From Olleya marilimosa CAM030 (lineage in GTDB: Bacteria; Bacteroidota; Bacteroidia; Flavobacteriales; Flavobacteriaceae): DNA of 64,000 nucleotides. This document shows positions 45,279-54,475 of the stretch, in pieces (the stretch's first letter is position 1; each line of letters opens with the position of its first letter). The stretch spans positions 1 through 64,000 of the forward strand of contig NZ_JADR01000010.1 in NCBI RefSeq assembly GCF_000518485.1. The letters are read 5' to 3'. A program made the translations under genes and the position numbers. The notes under the pieces were generated by a model, which ran no database searches, had not been told where the DNA came from, and was given only the letters and a program-made list of their open reading frames with translations.

Positions 45279-45869
45279 ATGAAAACTAAAAATGTATTAA
45301 TGGCTTTTACTGTAGTAGGGCTAATTGGATTAAATGCTTGTAAAGATGCTCCTAAAAATATTGAAACACAAGTTAAAGAAATGGCAGTAAATGATAAATC
45401 ATCTAAACCTAAAATTCAGGATAACACAACCATCGTAGGTGTTGCAGCAAGTAACGATAATTTTACAACCTTGGTTGCAGCAGTTAAAGCTGCTGGATTA
45501 GTAGAAACTTTAAATAGTGCTGGGCCATTTACAGTTTTTGCTCCAACCAATGATGCATTTAATAAATTGCCAGAAGGTACGGTAGAAACTTTGTTAACAC
45601 CAGAAAGAAAAGAAACATTGGTAGGTATACTTACATATCATGTTGTTCCTGGAAAATTTGATGCAAATACTGTAGTAGAAGCAATAAAGTCTAATGATGG
45701 GACATTTGAAGTTACCACAGTAAATGGAGGGATACTAATAGCGTCTCTAGATGGTGAAAATGTAATTTTAACAGACGAAAAAGGAAACACATCTAAAGTT
45801 ATTATGGCAGATGTTGCAGCTTCAAATGGAGTAATTCACGCAATAGATGCAGTAGTGATGCCTAAGTAA
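45279..45869 (+). CDS. Fasciclin-domain lipoprotein
   Basis: 196 residues with lipobox LNACKDAP. A single FAS1 domain fills residues about 60-195: NDNFTTLVAAVKAAGLVETLNSAGPFTVFAPTNDAFNKLP, then LVGILTYHVVPGKF and a closing SNGVIHAIDAVVMPK, which are the FAS1 H1, YH and H2 motifs (cited here in parts). Such proteins are surface or periplasmic adhesion-like proteins. It has its own promoter and terminator. Confidence 0.93.
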   Translation: MKTKNVLMAFTVVGLIGLNACKDAPKNIETQVKEMAVNDKSSKPKIQDNTTIVGVAASNDNFTTLVAAVKAAGLVETLNSAGPFTVFAPTNDAFNKLPEGTVETLLTPERKETLVGILTYHVVPGKFDANTVVEAIKSNDGTFEVTTVNGGILIASLDGENVILTDEKGNTSKVIMADVAASNGVIHAIDAVVMPK

Positions 45870-45894
45870 TTTTTTTTAGGTTGTTTAATGATGG

Positions 45895-45926
45895 GAAATC
45901 GCTTTCAAGAAATTGGAAGCGGTTTC
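45895..45926 (+). terminator. Terminator after the fasciclin gene
   Basis: GAAATCGCTTTCAA and TTGGAAGCGGTTTC pair with two G-T pairs, followed by CTTTTTG. Confidence 0.7.
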
Positions 45927-45978
45927 TTTTTGTAAAATAATTAAAAACTTAATTACCTATTATTAAAAGGCTATTGTT

Positions 45979-46524
45979 TTATTCAAACTTGATGTAATCT
46001 ATTTCAATATTAAAATTTCCAGCTTTTTTATCGCTAATAATTAATGCGATATTAAAGACGTCATCCAAAGCTTTTTTTTGCATTGTATTACCTATAATTT
46101 CACTTATTCTGTAATGTTTAAAATCTGTGAGGTCTACAGTAATGGTGTCCCAATCTGTAGTTTTTGGTGTAAAGATATATTTGTAATAAGGTATGTAGTA
46201 TTGTTGACTATTTTTAAGAGATAATCCAAAGGTGCGATCTGTACTATTACTTTTAAATCGCATAGTCATTGTTTTGCATTTACTTAACGCACCTGTTGTA
46301 ATTAAGGTTCGCATACTTGCAAATCCACCATTGTTTTCTAGACTAACTTCGCCACTAAATATAATGCTATCTTCTAATAATATTGATTTGGATGTAGATA
46401 ATCCACCCATGACACCATCGTTAACAATACGCCAATCCTTTCCCGCTTTTTCTGTTCCAAAATCAATTGTTAATCCTGTGACTGTTGACATAAATAGGGT
46501 TGCTATTAAAAATAATGGTTTCAT
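45979..46524 (-). CDS. CIA30-family protein
   Basis: 181 residues with a signal peptide (MKPLFLIATLFMSTVTG). The mature part DFGTEKAGKDWRIVNDGVMGGLSTSKSIL (seen as WRIVNDGVMGGLSTS) and later WDTITVDLTDFKHY are typical of the CIA30/galactose-binding-like fold (complex I intermediate-associated protein 30 family). Bacterial members have unknown function and this one appears periplasmic, so a complex I role is not implied. It stands alone and convergent to the fasciclin gene. Confidence 0.88.
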   Translation of the reverse strand: MKPLFLIATLFMSTVTGLTIDFGTEKAGKDWRIVNDGVMGGLSTSKSILLEDSIIFSGEVSLENNGGFASMRTLITTGALSKCKTMTMRFKSNSTDRTFGLSLKNSQQYYIPYYKYIFTPKTTDWDTITVDLTDFKHYRISEIIGNTMQKKALDDVFNIALIISDKKAGNFNIEIDYIKFE

Positions 46525-46637
46525 ATCTAAAGATACAAAACATTAATGTTTTTAGTTAAAAGGGGATGTTAATTTGTAATATAAAATACTACCTAAATTT
46601 ATTTTAATCAATTCAGTTAATACTATTATTTTACTAT

Positions 46638-46645
46638 TATTTTTG
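46638..46645 (+). promoter_or_regulatory. -7 box of the SprT-like gene
   Basis: TATTTTTG fits TAnnTTTG and ends five bases before the ATG, implying a nearly leaderless transcript. Confidence 0.45.
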
Positions 46646-46650
46646 TAGCC

Positions 46651-47250
46651 ATGCAAAAAACCATATCTCATTACATTCCGGAAGCGTCAGTCTCTAGAGT
46701 TTTACAACTTTTGGAGCACGATCATTTAGTAGTGATGATAAAAAAAGAAAGAAAAACAAGGCATGGTGATTACCGTAGATTACCTAACGGGAAACATCAA
46801 ATAACGGTAAATGGCAGTTTAAATAAATATCGATTTTTAATAACCTTAATTCATGAGATTGCTCATTTAGAAGCATTTTCTAAATTTGGAAGACATATCA
46901 AACCACATGGAGCAGAGTGGAAGCGTACCTTCCAGCACTTAATGTTGCCATTTATTAATCCACAAGTGTTTCCAGAAGCAATTTTACCAGTAGTTGCAAA
47001 ACATTTTATAAATCCAAAAGCGTCTAGCGATACAGACGTGCAACTCGCCTTAGCTTTAAAGCTATTGGACGCTCCAAATAATAAAAGCTTTATATTTGAA
47101 GTACCTTTACATCAGACTTTTAAAATACACAATGGTCGTGTGTTTAAAAAGGGAGCAAAAAGACGCACTAGACATGAGTGTGTTGAGGTAAAAACAGGTA
47201 AAACGTATCTGTTTAATGCCAATGCTGAGGTAGAAATTTTAAATAATTAA
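46651..47250 (+). CDS. SprT-like zinc protease-fold protein
   Basis: 199 residues. The zinc motif LIHEIAHLEAF has HEIAH at 68-72, followed by FGRHIKPHGAEWKRTFQHLM, where the third His ligand is expected, as in SprT/Spartan-type metalloproteases. The rest carries RRTRHECVEVKTGKTYLF, which in larger SprT proteins is a zinc ribbon; here only one Cys is seen, so the ribbon is degenerate. It starts an apparent operon with manC (26-base gap) and DUF389. DNA-protein crosslink repair is a possible role by family, not shown here. Confidence 0.87.
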   Translation: MQKTISHYIPEASVSRVLQLLEHDHLVVMIKKERKTRHGDYRRLPNGKHQITVNGSLNKYRFLITLIHEIAHLEAFSKFGRHIKPHGAEWKRTFQHLMLPFINPQVFPEAILPVVAKHFINPKASSDTDVQLALALKLLDAPNNKSFIFEVPLHQTFKIHNGRVFKKGAKRRTRHECVEVKTGKTYLFNANAEVEILNN

Positions 47251-47276
47251 GTAAAACTTAATAGAATAATAAAGAC

Positions 47277-48359
47277 ATGCAGAATAAAAATTATTACGCA
47301 ATATTAATGGCAGGTGGAGTAGGCTCTAGGTTTTGGCCAGTTAGTACAGAGGAGTTTCCTAAGCAGTTTCATGATATGCTCGGAACAGGAGATACACTAA
47401 TTCAAAAAACGTTTAGTCGATTAAGTAAACTAATTCCTAAAGAGAATATTTTTATTTTAACTAACGAAAAATATAACAATTTAGTTTTAGAACAGCTTCC
47501 AGAGGTTACACAACGTCAAGTTGTGTTAGAACCAGCAATGCGTAATACTGCTCCTTGTATTTTGTATGCCAGTTTAAAAATACAAAAAGAAAACCCTGAT
47601 GCTATAATGATTGTAGCACCTAGTGACCATTGGATTGAAGACGAAGTAGCCTTTACGACTAATGTCAAGCAAGCATTTGAGTATTGTCAAGAAAACGATG
47701 CCTTAATGACGTTAGGTATAAAACCAACATTTCCAAATACAGGCTATGGGTATATCGAGGGTGGTAAAGCATCAGAGGATAATATAAGTACGGTTGTTCA
47801 ATTTAGAGAAAAACCTAATTATGAGACTGCAAAACAGTTTTTAGCACAAGGAAACTTTTTGTGGAATGCAGGAATATTTATGTGGTCTGCAACTAGTGTT
47901 ATTAAAGCTTTTCAGACAAATCAACCACAACTTTTTGATTTGTTTAATACAGGAATGGCAACGTATAATACCGAGTTTGAAGATGATTTTATAAGAGATA
48001 ACTATCCAAAAGCAGAAAATATCTCTGTAGATTATGCAATTATGGAATCATCAACCAACGTCTTTGTTATTCCAGCAACATTTGATTGGAATGATTTAGG
48101 TACTTGGGGAAGTTTGTATGATAAATTAGATAAAGACGAAGACAATAATGCTGTAGTTAATGCTAAAACCTTAACGGAAGATGCCTCAGGAAACATGATA
48201 CGTACCAAAGCGGATAAGGTAGTGGTAGTCGATGGATTGAATGATTATATAATTGTGGATAAAGACGAAGTTTTACTTATCTTTCCAAAGTCAAAAGAAC
48301 AAGATATTAAAAAAGTACTTCAAAAAGTAAAAGACAATTTTGGAGAGCATTACGGATAG
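47277..48359 (+). CDS. manC: Mannose-1-phosphate guanylyltransferase
   Basis: Makes GDP-mannose from mannose-1-phosphate and GTP for surface polysaccharides and glycoproteins. The nucleotidyltransferase signature MAGGVGSRFWPVSTEEFPKQF is at residues about 11-31, APSDHWIED at about 120, FREKPNYETA at about 180, NFLWNAGIFMW and VIPATFDWNDLGTWGSLYDKL follow. At 360 residues it lacks the isomerase half of bifunctional enzymes. Second gene of the SprT-like-manC-DUF389 unit. Confidence 0.95.
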   Translation: MQNKNYYAILMAGGVGSRFWPVSTEEFPKQFHDMLGTGDTLIQKTFSRLSKLIPKENIFILTNEKYNNLVLEQLPEVTQRQVVLEPAMRNTAPCILYASLKIQKENPDAIMIVAPSDHWIEDEVAFTTNVKQAFEYCQENDALMTLGIKPTFPNTGYGYIEGGKASEDNISTVVQFREKPNYETAKQFLAQGNFLWNAGIFMWSATSVIKAFQTNQPQLFDLFNTGMATYNTEFEDDFIRDNYPKAENISVDYAIMESSTNVFVIPATFDWNDLGTWGSLYDKLDKDEDNNAVVNAKTLTEDASGNMIRTKADKVVVVDGLNDYIIVDKDEVLLIFPKSKEQDIKKVLQKVKDNFGEHYG

Positions 48360-48368
48360 GTTTTAACT

Positions 48369-49847
48369 ATGGAGCAAAACAACGAGCCTAAAGAAAATAA
48401 ATTTAATTTCTCTAATGAAGAGAAACAAAACGAAGCAGTAAATCAAAAAAAAGAAGCAGTAAAAAAGGATGCTGAAGGCTTATTTAAAAGCATAAAAACC
48501 TTTCTTCAAGAGCTTCTTGATTTTAGAGACGATACTGACAGAGATGCCACTATCGAAGCTATTAAAGCAGATATACCTTTTAAAGGCGCAACTGCATGGA
48601 TTTTAATTTGCTCAATATTTGTAGCCTCTATAGGTTTAAATGCTAATAGTACAGCTGTTGTTATTGGAGCCATGTTAATTTCACCTTTAATGGGACCAAT
48701 CTTAGGGGTTGGACTGTCTATTGCTATTAACGATATTGATACGCTTAAACGATCGCTTATCAACTTAGCGATAATGATCATATTAAGTTTATTAACAGCC
48801 TTTTTGTTTTTTAGATTTTTCCCGCTTAGTGAAGATACCTCAGAGCTATTAGGACGTGTCCAACCAGATATTCGTGATGTACTAATTGCCTTTTTTGGAG
48901 GTTTAGCTTTAATAATTGCTCGTACAAAACGTGGGACAATAGCCTCTGTGATTTTTGGAGTAGCAATTGCAACAGCATTAATGCCTCCTTTGTGTACAGC
49001 TGGTTATGGATTAGCAAAAGGTAATTGGACTTACTTTGGTCAAGCCATGTACTTGTTTACAATTAACACTATTTTTATAGCCTTAGCGACGTTTTTAGTG
49101 CTTAAAATTTTACGTTTTCCAATGCTTAAATATGCAAATTCTGCTAAGCGTAAACGTACTGCCCGAATTGCATCTTTAGTGGCTATTATAGTAATGATTC
49201 CTGCTATGTTCACGTTTTTAAGTGTGTTAAGAGAAAGTCAATTTAAAGTAGATGCTAAAGACTTTATTACTAATGAGCTAAAGTCGTTACCAAATGCAAG
49301 CTACATTCAAAAATATGCAACGCCTAATTATACACCTAATGGAGACTCTAATATTGAGCTAACAACGTTTGGTACAGATGTGATTTCAGACGACATGAAG
49401 CATTTCTTAGAAAACAGGTTGCAAGAATACACGTATTTAAAAAATTCAAAATTATTAATTAATCAAACTAAAAACAGGGAGATTAATAATTTAGAATATA
49501 TGGAAGAGTTACGTACAAGAGACTCATTAGACTTAATGAGTCAGCAACAAAAAATAACGTTTTTAGAAGACAAAGTAAGAGAGTTGTCTAAGCTAGAACG
49601 TGGTTATGTTCCTTTTGAAGAAATTTCTAAAGAAGTTAATATTAACTACGAAAATATAGAGTCAATGTCTTACGCTAGTGTTATTAATTCTAACTTTAAA
49701 AGTATTGATACCTTAGCTGTATTTACTGTAAAATGGAATGATACTTTAGTAGATGATAACCTTGTAAATAAAGAAAAAGACAAACTGTATCGTTGGTTAA
49801 AGCTTAAGCTAAAATTAGATACATTGGTTGTTAAACAGTCCAATTAA
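48369..49847 (+). CDS. DUF389 integral membrane protein
   Basis: 492 residues. A charged N-terminus is followed by the DUF389 core with NSTAVVIGAMLISPLMGPILGVGLSIAINDID and FFGGLALIIARTKRGTIASVIFGVAIATALMPPLCTAGYGLAKGNW (both as contiguous hydrophobic blocks; seven or so membrane segments from about 72 to 305). The C-terminal ~200 residues are soluble and helical. Family function is unknown. It starts nine bases after manC, so the two are likely co-expressed. Confidence 0.9.
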   Translation: MEQNNEPKENKFNFSNEEKQNEAVNQKKEAVKKDAEGLFKSIKTFLQELLDFRDDTDRDATIEAIKADIPFKGATAWILICSIFVASIGLNANSTAVVIGAMLISPLMGPILGVGLSIAINDIDTLKRSLINLAIMIILSLLTAFLFFRFFPLSEDTSELLGRVQPDIRDVLIAFFGGLALIIARTKRGTIASVIFGVAIATALMPPLCTAGYGLAKGNWTYFGQAMYLFTINTIFIALATFLVLKILRFPMLKYANSAKRKRTARIASLVAIIVMIPAMFTFLSVLRESQFKVDAKDFITNELKSLPNASYIQKYATPNYTPNGDSNIELTTFGTDVISDDMKHFLENRLQEYTYLKNSKLLINQTKNREINNLEYMEELRTRDSLDLMSQQQKITFLEDKVRELSKLERGYVPFEEISKEVNINYENIESMSYASVINSNFKSIDTLAVFTVKWNDTLVDDNLVNKEKDKLYRWLKLKLKLDTLVVKQSN

Positions 49848-49932
49848 GACTAAACATTAAAGTCAAATTAACTGCTTTTAAGTTGGTTTATGGTGATTTA
49901 CTAAAAGATTTGTTTGTAGATAAAAAATAGTT

Positions 49933-50700
49933 TTAACTACGTTCTTCTAAGTACATTTGACGTACTTTTTTAAACAATTCAGAAGAATAAACAAAGTCAG
50001 TTACTGCTGCATTATCCGTTTTAAAGATGTCGTAGCGTGATCCTTCCCATTCTTTTAGACCATTTTTAAGAAAAACAATTTTCTCTCCAATTTGCATTAC
50101 AGAGTTCATGTCATGCGAGTTAATTACAGTTGTAATCTGATATTCCTCAGTTATTTCTTTAATTAAATCATCAATAACTATGGATGTTTTTGGATCTAAA
50201 CCAGAGTTTGGTTCATCACAAAACAAATATTTTGGCTTGTTCACAATTGCTCGTGCAATTGCTACACGTTTTTGCATACCTCCAGACGCTTCACTGGGTT
50301 TTTTATTATGCGCATCTCCTAGATTAACTCTGTTTAATACAAAGTTAACACGATCTTCCATTTCGCTTTTACTTTGTTTAGTAAACATTTTAAGCGGAAA
50401 CATAACATTTTCGGCAATAGTCATCGAGTCAAACAAAGCACTTCCTTGAAACACCATGCCTATGTCTGCTCTAATATCACGTTTTTCGTCTTCGCTTAAT
50501 TTAGCAAAGATTTTACCATCGTAAGCAATGCTTCCTTCTTCGTAATCAAAAAGACCTAAAAGGCACTTTAAAAATACGGTTTTACCAGAACCACTTTGCC
50601 CAATAATTAGGTTAGTTTTTCCTTTTTCAAAAGTGGTAGTAACGCCTTTTAAAATATGCGCATCTCCAAACGATTTGTGTAGATTTTTCACTTCTATCAT
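49933..50700 (-). CDS. mlaF: ABC transporter ATP-binding protein, MlaF type
   Basis: ATPase of a phospholipid (Mla-like) transporter that maintains outer-membrane asymmetry. Walker A GQSGSGKTVFLK, Q-loop MVFQGSALFDSMT, signature EASGGMQKRVAIARAI and Walker B YLFCDEPNSGLDP are all intact; FDSMTIAENV after the Q-loop is typical of MlaF. The start overlaps the end of mlaE by four bases. Only MlaE and MlaF are here; no MlaD was found adjacent. Confidence 0.93.
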   Translation of the reverse strand: MIEVKNLHKSFGDAHILKGVTTTFEKGKTNLIIGQSGSGKTVFLKCLLGLFDYEEGSIAYDGKIFAKLSEDEKRDIRADIGMVFQGSALFDSMTIAENVMFPLKMFTKQSKSEMEDRVNFVLNRVNLGDAHNKKPSEASGGMQKRVAIARAIVNKPKYLFCDEPNSGLDPKTSIVIDDLIKEITEEYQITTVINSHDMNSVMQIGEKIVFLKNGLKEWEGSRYDIFKTDNAAVTDFVYSSELFKKVRQMYLEERS

Positions 50701-51437
50701 TGACTTAGCAGGAGTTGAGTTAATATATAGTTTAAAAGGATAATCATTACACTAGTCCAAACAAAAGAGGTTGTACTAGCCTTACCAACTTCTAAAGCAC
50801 CACCTTTCATGTAGTAACCATGATAAGAAGGGACTGTGGCTAAAATAAAGGCAAATAACAATGTTTTTATAAATGCGTAAGCCATATGAAAAGGCTTAAA
50901 GTCAAGTTGTATACCTTCAATATAATCAGGCATAGTCGCATAACCACCATAAACACAAGCAGCTAATCCACCCATTATTCCTAAAAACATGGATATTGAT
51001 ATTACAAAAGGATATAGTGTTAACGCTATAAACTTAGGAAACACCAAATAATTTAAACTGTTTATTCCCATAACCTCTAAAGCGTCAATTTGCTCTGTAA
51101 CACGCATTGTACCAATACTAGATGTTATAAACGATCCTACTTTACCAGCCATAATAATGGACATAAAAGTTGGTGCAAATTCTAAAATAATAGATTGTCT
51201 TGTTGCAAATCCAACTAAGTTTTTAGGGATTAATGGGTTGTCAATATTTAATGCGGTTTGTATAGTCACTACACCACCAACAAAAAATGATATAAAGGCA
51301 ACGATACCTAAAGAGCCGATAATTAAATCGTCAATATCTTTAAGGATTAATTTTTTCATTACAGACCACTTTGTAGGCTTTCGAAACATTTCGACAACCA
51401 TTAAAAAGTAGGTTCCAATATAGTGTAGGTAATTCAT
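50697..51437 (-). CDS. mlaE: ABC transporter permease, MlaE type
   Basis: Permease of the MlaE/YrbE family with five or six hydrophobic segments. The conserved part FAPTFMSIIMAGKVGSFITSSIGTMRVTEQIDALEVMGINSLNYLVFPKFIALTLYPF (cited as AGKVGSFITSSIGTMRVTEQ and IDALEVMGINSLNYLVFP) is diagnostic. Length 246 is normal. First gene of the mlaEF pair on the minus strand, divergent from pafA. Confidence 0.93.
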   Translation of the reverse strand: MNYLHYIGTYFLMVVEMFRKPTKWSVMKKLILKDIDDLIIGSLGIVAFISFFVGGVVTIQTALNIDNPLIPKNLVGFATRQSIILEFAPTFMSIIMAGKVGSFITSSIGTMRVTEQIDALEVMGINSLNYLVFPKFIALTLYPFVISISMFLGIMGGLAACVYGGYATMPDYIEGIQLDFKPFHMAYAFIKTLLFAFILATVPSYHGYYMKGGALEVGKASTTSFVWTSVMIILLNYILTQLLLSQ

Positions 51438-51515
51438 TAGTTATTTGTTACTGCTAAAATATAAAATTATAGTAGGTATTTGACCTTAATTTTAAATTAG
51501 ATGTTTTAAAATCTG

Positions 51516-51523
51516 TATTTTTG
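51516..51523 (+). promoter_or_regulatory. Probable -7 box of pafA
   Basis: TATTTTTG matches TAnnTTTG and lies 24 bases before the chosen ATG; it overlaps the TTG from which a longer frame could start, so that start is unlikely. Confidence 0.5.
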
Positions 51524-51547
51524 AACTTCAAAATTAAATTTGTCACA

Positions 51548-53203
51548 ATGAGAGCCTTTTTATCGGTATTTATTATCTGTTTTCTTTTTAGTTGTCAGTC
51601 ACAAAAAAGTACAATAACAACAAATACAACTAAGCTTAATTCGCAACCAAAGTTAGTGGTTGGAATTGTAGTAGACCAGATGCGTTATGATTATTTAACT
51701 AGATTTTATAATAAGTATGGAGATGGTGGATTTAAACGTCTAATTAATGATGGTTTTAATTGTAAAAACAATCATTTTAATTATGTGCCAACGTATACAG
51801 GACCTGGTCATGCGTCAATTTTTACAGGTGCCACACCTAAAACTCACGGAATAATTTCTAATAATTGGTACGATAAAGTTTCTGATAGTTATGTGTATTG
51901 CGCAGGTGATACTTTAGTGCAATCTGTTGGAACTTTAAATAAAGCGGGTCAAATGTCGCCACATAGACTAAAGACGACAACTTTTGCAGACGAAAATAGA
52001 TTGTTTACACAAATGAGAGGTAAAACCATTGGAATTTCTGTAAAAGATAGAGGTGCAATTTTACCAGCTGGACATACAGCAAATGCAGCTTATTGGTTTC
52101 ATGGAGCAGACGAAGGTCGTTTTATATCTAGTACTTTTTATTTAAACACATTACCTAAATGGGTACAAGATTTTAACAATACAGCTGCTGCTGAAAGTTA
52201 TTTAAAAGAATGGAATACACTTTACGATATTAATACTTACACAGAAAGTGGAAGTGATTTAAATACTTTTGAAGGTGGTTTTAAAGGAAAAGACACAGCA
52301 ACATTTCCTTATGATTTAAAAGCGTTAAGTAAAGATAATAGAGGCTATGATATTATTAAAGCAACACCTTACGGAAACAGTATTGTTGCAGATTTTGCAA
52401 TAGCAGCAATTGATGGAGAACAGTTAGGAAGTGATACTATTACAGATGTATTAACCGTTAGTTTTTCTAGTACTGATTACGTAGGACATAATTTTGGTGT
52501 TAATAGTAAAGAGGTAGAGGACACGTATATTAGATTAGATAAAGATATACAACGCTTATTGGAAGCGCTTGATGCAAAAGTAGGAGAAGGAAATTACACT
52601 TTATTTTTATCTTCTGATCATGGAGCTGTTGAGGTGCCAGCTTACTTAGAATCAGTAAAAATTCCTTCAGGATATTTTGATACAGATGCTTTTAAAGCTA
52701 ATTTATATGAAACTACAATTTTAAATTATAAAGCAGAAGACTTAATTAAAAATATAAGTAATAACCAAGTCTTTTTAGACAGAGAGGTTATTAAGAGTTA
52801 TGGTTTAAATTTAGCTAGTGTGCAACAAGAGATTGTTAATACCATAATTGATTATCCGTATATCTATAAAGCTTATACAGCAACTAGTATGACAACTACA
52901 GAGTTTTCTGGAGGTGTGGAGAGTTTATTACAAAATGGCTATAACCAAAAGCGTTCTGGAGATGTTTTGTTTGTGTTAGATCCAGCAGTGATAAGTTATA
53001 GTAAAACAGGATCTACGCATGGATCTGCTTTAAACTATGATACGCATATACCATTATTGTTTTTTGGAAAAGGGATAAAAAAGGGGAGTACGATGCAGCA
53101 TACTAATATTCCAGATATTGCTCCAACCATATCTGCTTTACTTGGTATTAGCTTCCCTAATGGAGCTACAGGTAAACCGTTAGAGTTTGTGCTAGAAAAT
53201 TAA
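51548..53203 (+). CDS. pafA: Alkaline phosphatase, PafA type
   Basis: Phosphomonoesterase of the alkaline-phosphatase superfamily (PafA-like), likely lipid-anchored: MRAFLSVFIICFLFSCQSQ has a lipobox at Cys16. The first metal ligand is Asp43 in GIVVDQMRYDYL, the nucleophile region is NYVPTYTGPGHASIFTG (Thr at 82 or 84), later metal ligands are in SFSSTDYVGHNFG and FLSSDHGAVEVPAYL, and GSTHGSALNYDTHIPLLFFGKGI closes the site. ATG at 51548 is chosen over the upstream TTG since it gives a proper signal and leaves the -7 box outside; the product is then 551 residues. Its last four bases overlap the SdpI-like gene. Confidence 0.93.
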   Translation: MRAFLSVFIICFLFSCQSQKSTITTNTTKLNSQPKLVVGIVVDQMRYDYLTRFYNKYGDGGFKRLINDGFNCKNNHFNYVPTYTGPGHASIFTGATPKTHGIISNNWYDKVSDSYVYCAGDTLVQSVGTLNKAGQMSPHRLKTTTFADENRLFTQMRGKTIGISVKDRGAILPAGHTANAAYWFHGADEGRFISSTFYLNTLPKWVQDFNNTAAAESYLKEWNTLYDINTYTESGSDLNTFEGGFKGKDTATFPYDLKALSKDNRGYDIIKATPYGNSIVADFAIAAIDGEQLGSDTITDVLTVSFSSTDYVGHNFGVNSKEVEDTYIRLDKDIQRLLEALDAKVGEGNYTLFLSSDHGAVEVPAYLESVKIPSGYFDTDAFKANLYETTILNYKAEDLIKNISNNQVFLDREVIKSYGLNLASVQQEIVNTIIDYPYIYKAYTATSMTTTEFSGGVESLLQNGYNQKRSGDVLFVLDPAVISYSKTGSTHGSALNYDTHIPLLFFGKGIKKGSTMQHTNIPDIAPTISALLGISFPNGATGKPLEFVLEN

Positions 53204-53547
53204 TAGAATTTAGCTTTTAAAGCACGTTCTGTCCTAAACGACATAAATAAAACTGCACTAAATATTAGTATTAAGCTAATACTAATGCGTGCAATTTCAC
53301 TTAGCTGTATTAGTATACCTATACAGCTAAGTAATGTTATTGTTATTCCAGAAATTAGTAATTGTTTAGACGAGTATTGCTGCGCAAAATCCCAAGTCTC
53401 TTGATTTTTCATGGAAAGCTTTGATCGATAACCATTAAACCAATTAATCTTTTTGGCTGGATATATTCTAGTAATAAAACTAATTATTATAAATAGAATA
53501 CCAGATATAAAGCTAGGTAGTAATATGCTTTCTAGAAACGAAGGCAT
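53200..53547 (-). CDS. SdpI-family small membrane protein
   Basis: 115 residues with three hydrophobic segments. The conserved SdpI-like block NWFNGYRSKLSMKNQETWDFAQQY follows the first one (cited as NWFNGYRSKLSMKN and ETWDFAQQY). In Bacillus SdpI confers immunity to a killing peptide; here there is no toxin gene next to it, and many Bacteroidota carry such solitary members, so function is open. Last gene of the minus-strand lipid/FtsH block, six bases after the ACBP gene. Confidence 0.85.
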   Translation of the reverse strand: MPSFLESILLPSFISGILFIIISFITRIYPAKKINWFNGYRSKLSMKNQETWDFAQQYSSKQLLISGITITLLSCIGILIQLSEIARISISLILIFSAVLFMSFRTERALKAKFY

Positions 53548-53553
53548 AATTAT

Positions 53554-53820
53554 TTATTTTCGGTATAAAAAATAATTATTGACCAACTCTATGTAAGTTT
53601 CTTTAGCTTGGTCAGGACTAATATCCTTAATTTGAAAGAGTGCATTGGTCTTAAATGCGTTAATTATAGGTTTTTTACTACTTGGTCGCTCGTAGTTGTT
53701 TGTGGCTTTCTTATAGTAAGCATACAATCGAAGCAAGAAATCTGCAGGAAAAGGTTCTGTATGTGCATTAATGCGATCCACAGCATCATCAAAAGTTCTA
53801 TTTAATTCTTCGGCAGTCAT
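53554..53820 (-). CDS. Acyl-CoA-binding protein
   Basis: 88 residues from the ATG at 53820; a longer frame would need a TTG inside psd and adds only MPKFKS. FDDAVDRINAHTEPFPADFLLRLYAYYKKATNN, then KPIINAFKTNALFQIKDIS and AKETYIELVNNYF, follow the four-helix ACBP fold with the YAYYKKAT acyl-CoA site (cited in parts). It binds long-chain acyl-CoA in the cytoplasm. Located four bases after psd, in a phospholipid-synthesis operon, which is sensible for acyl-CoA supply. Confidence 0.9.
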   Translation of the reverse strand: MTAEELNRTFDDAVDRINAHTEPFPADFLLRLYAYYKKATNNYERPSSKKPIINAFKTNALFQIKDISPDQAKETYIELVNNYFLYRK

Positions 53821-53824
53821 ACTC

Positions 53825-54475
53825 TTAAATTTCGGCAATAATACTTTCGCCTCCTTTTACTTTTTGGTTTAAGTTAACCTTAATGTTAGTGTCCAAAGGT
53901 AAAAATAAATCTACTCTCGAACCAAATTTAATAAAACCTGAGTCTTCACCTTGTGTTGCAGCGTCTCCTTCTTTAGCGTAGTTTACAATACGTTTAGCTA
54001 AAGCACCAGCAATTTGTCTGTATAAAACTTTACCATATGAAGGGTTTTCAACAACTACTGTTGTACGTTCATTTTCTGTACTAGCTTTTGGGTGCCAAGC
54101 AACCAAGTATTTACCTGGATGATATTTACTATATGCTACTTGTCCACCTATAGGATAACGTGTTACATGGACGTTAATAGGTGACATAAATACACTTACT
54201 TGTAAGCGTTTTTCTTTAAAATATTCTGGTTCAAAAACCTCTTCAATAACAACAACTTTACCATCAACAGGAGATACTACTGTGTTGTCGTTTAAAGCAG
54301 TTAATCTTTTTGGGTTTCTAAAAAATTGTAGAATAAGAAATAGAAAGACAAATAATGTAAAAAACAATAGGTATTGTAACCATTGTAACGATACAAATTT
54401 ATCAACAACAACTGCTAAAATTGCCACTATTAGAAATGTGATTGCAATTATTTTAAAGCCTTCTTTATGAAACAT
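53825..54475 (-). CDS. psd: Phosphatidylserine decarboxylase family protein
   Basis: Makes phosphatidylethanolamine. 216 residues with two N-terminal membrane segments (about 8-45). The conserved VVSPVDGKVVVIEEVFEPEYF, SVFMSPINVHVTRYPIGGQV, YHPGKYLVAW and IVNYAKEGDAATQGEDSGFIKFGSRVDLFLP are present in order (cited in parts). The FGSRVD Gly-Ser is the expected self-cleavage site that yields the pyruvoyl cofactor. It overlaps cdsA by 11 bases, with the ACBP gene following. Confidence 0.94.
   Translation of the reverse strand: MFHKEGFKIIAITFLIVAILAVVVDKFVSLQWLQYLLFFTLFVFLFLILQFFRNPKRLTALNDNTVVSPVDGKVVVIEEVFEPEYFKEKRLQVSVFMSPINVHVTRYPIGGQVAYSKYHPGKYLVAWHPKASTENERTTVVVENPSYGKVLYRQIAGALAKRIVNYAKEGDAATQGEDSGFIKFGSRVDLFLPLDTNIKVNLNQKVKGGESIIAEI

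Noticed and set aside
53200-53547. SdpI-like protein as immunity to a bacteriocin
   Set aside because: No toxin or export genes adjoin; solitary SdpI-family proteins are widespread in Bacteroidota.
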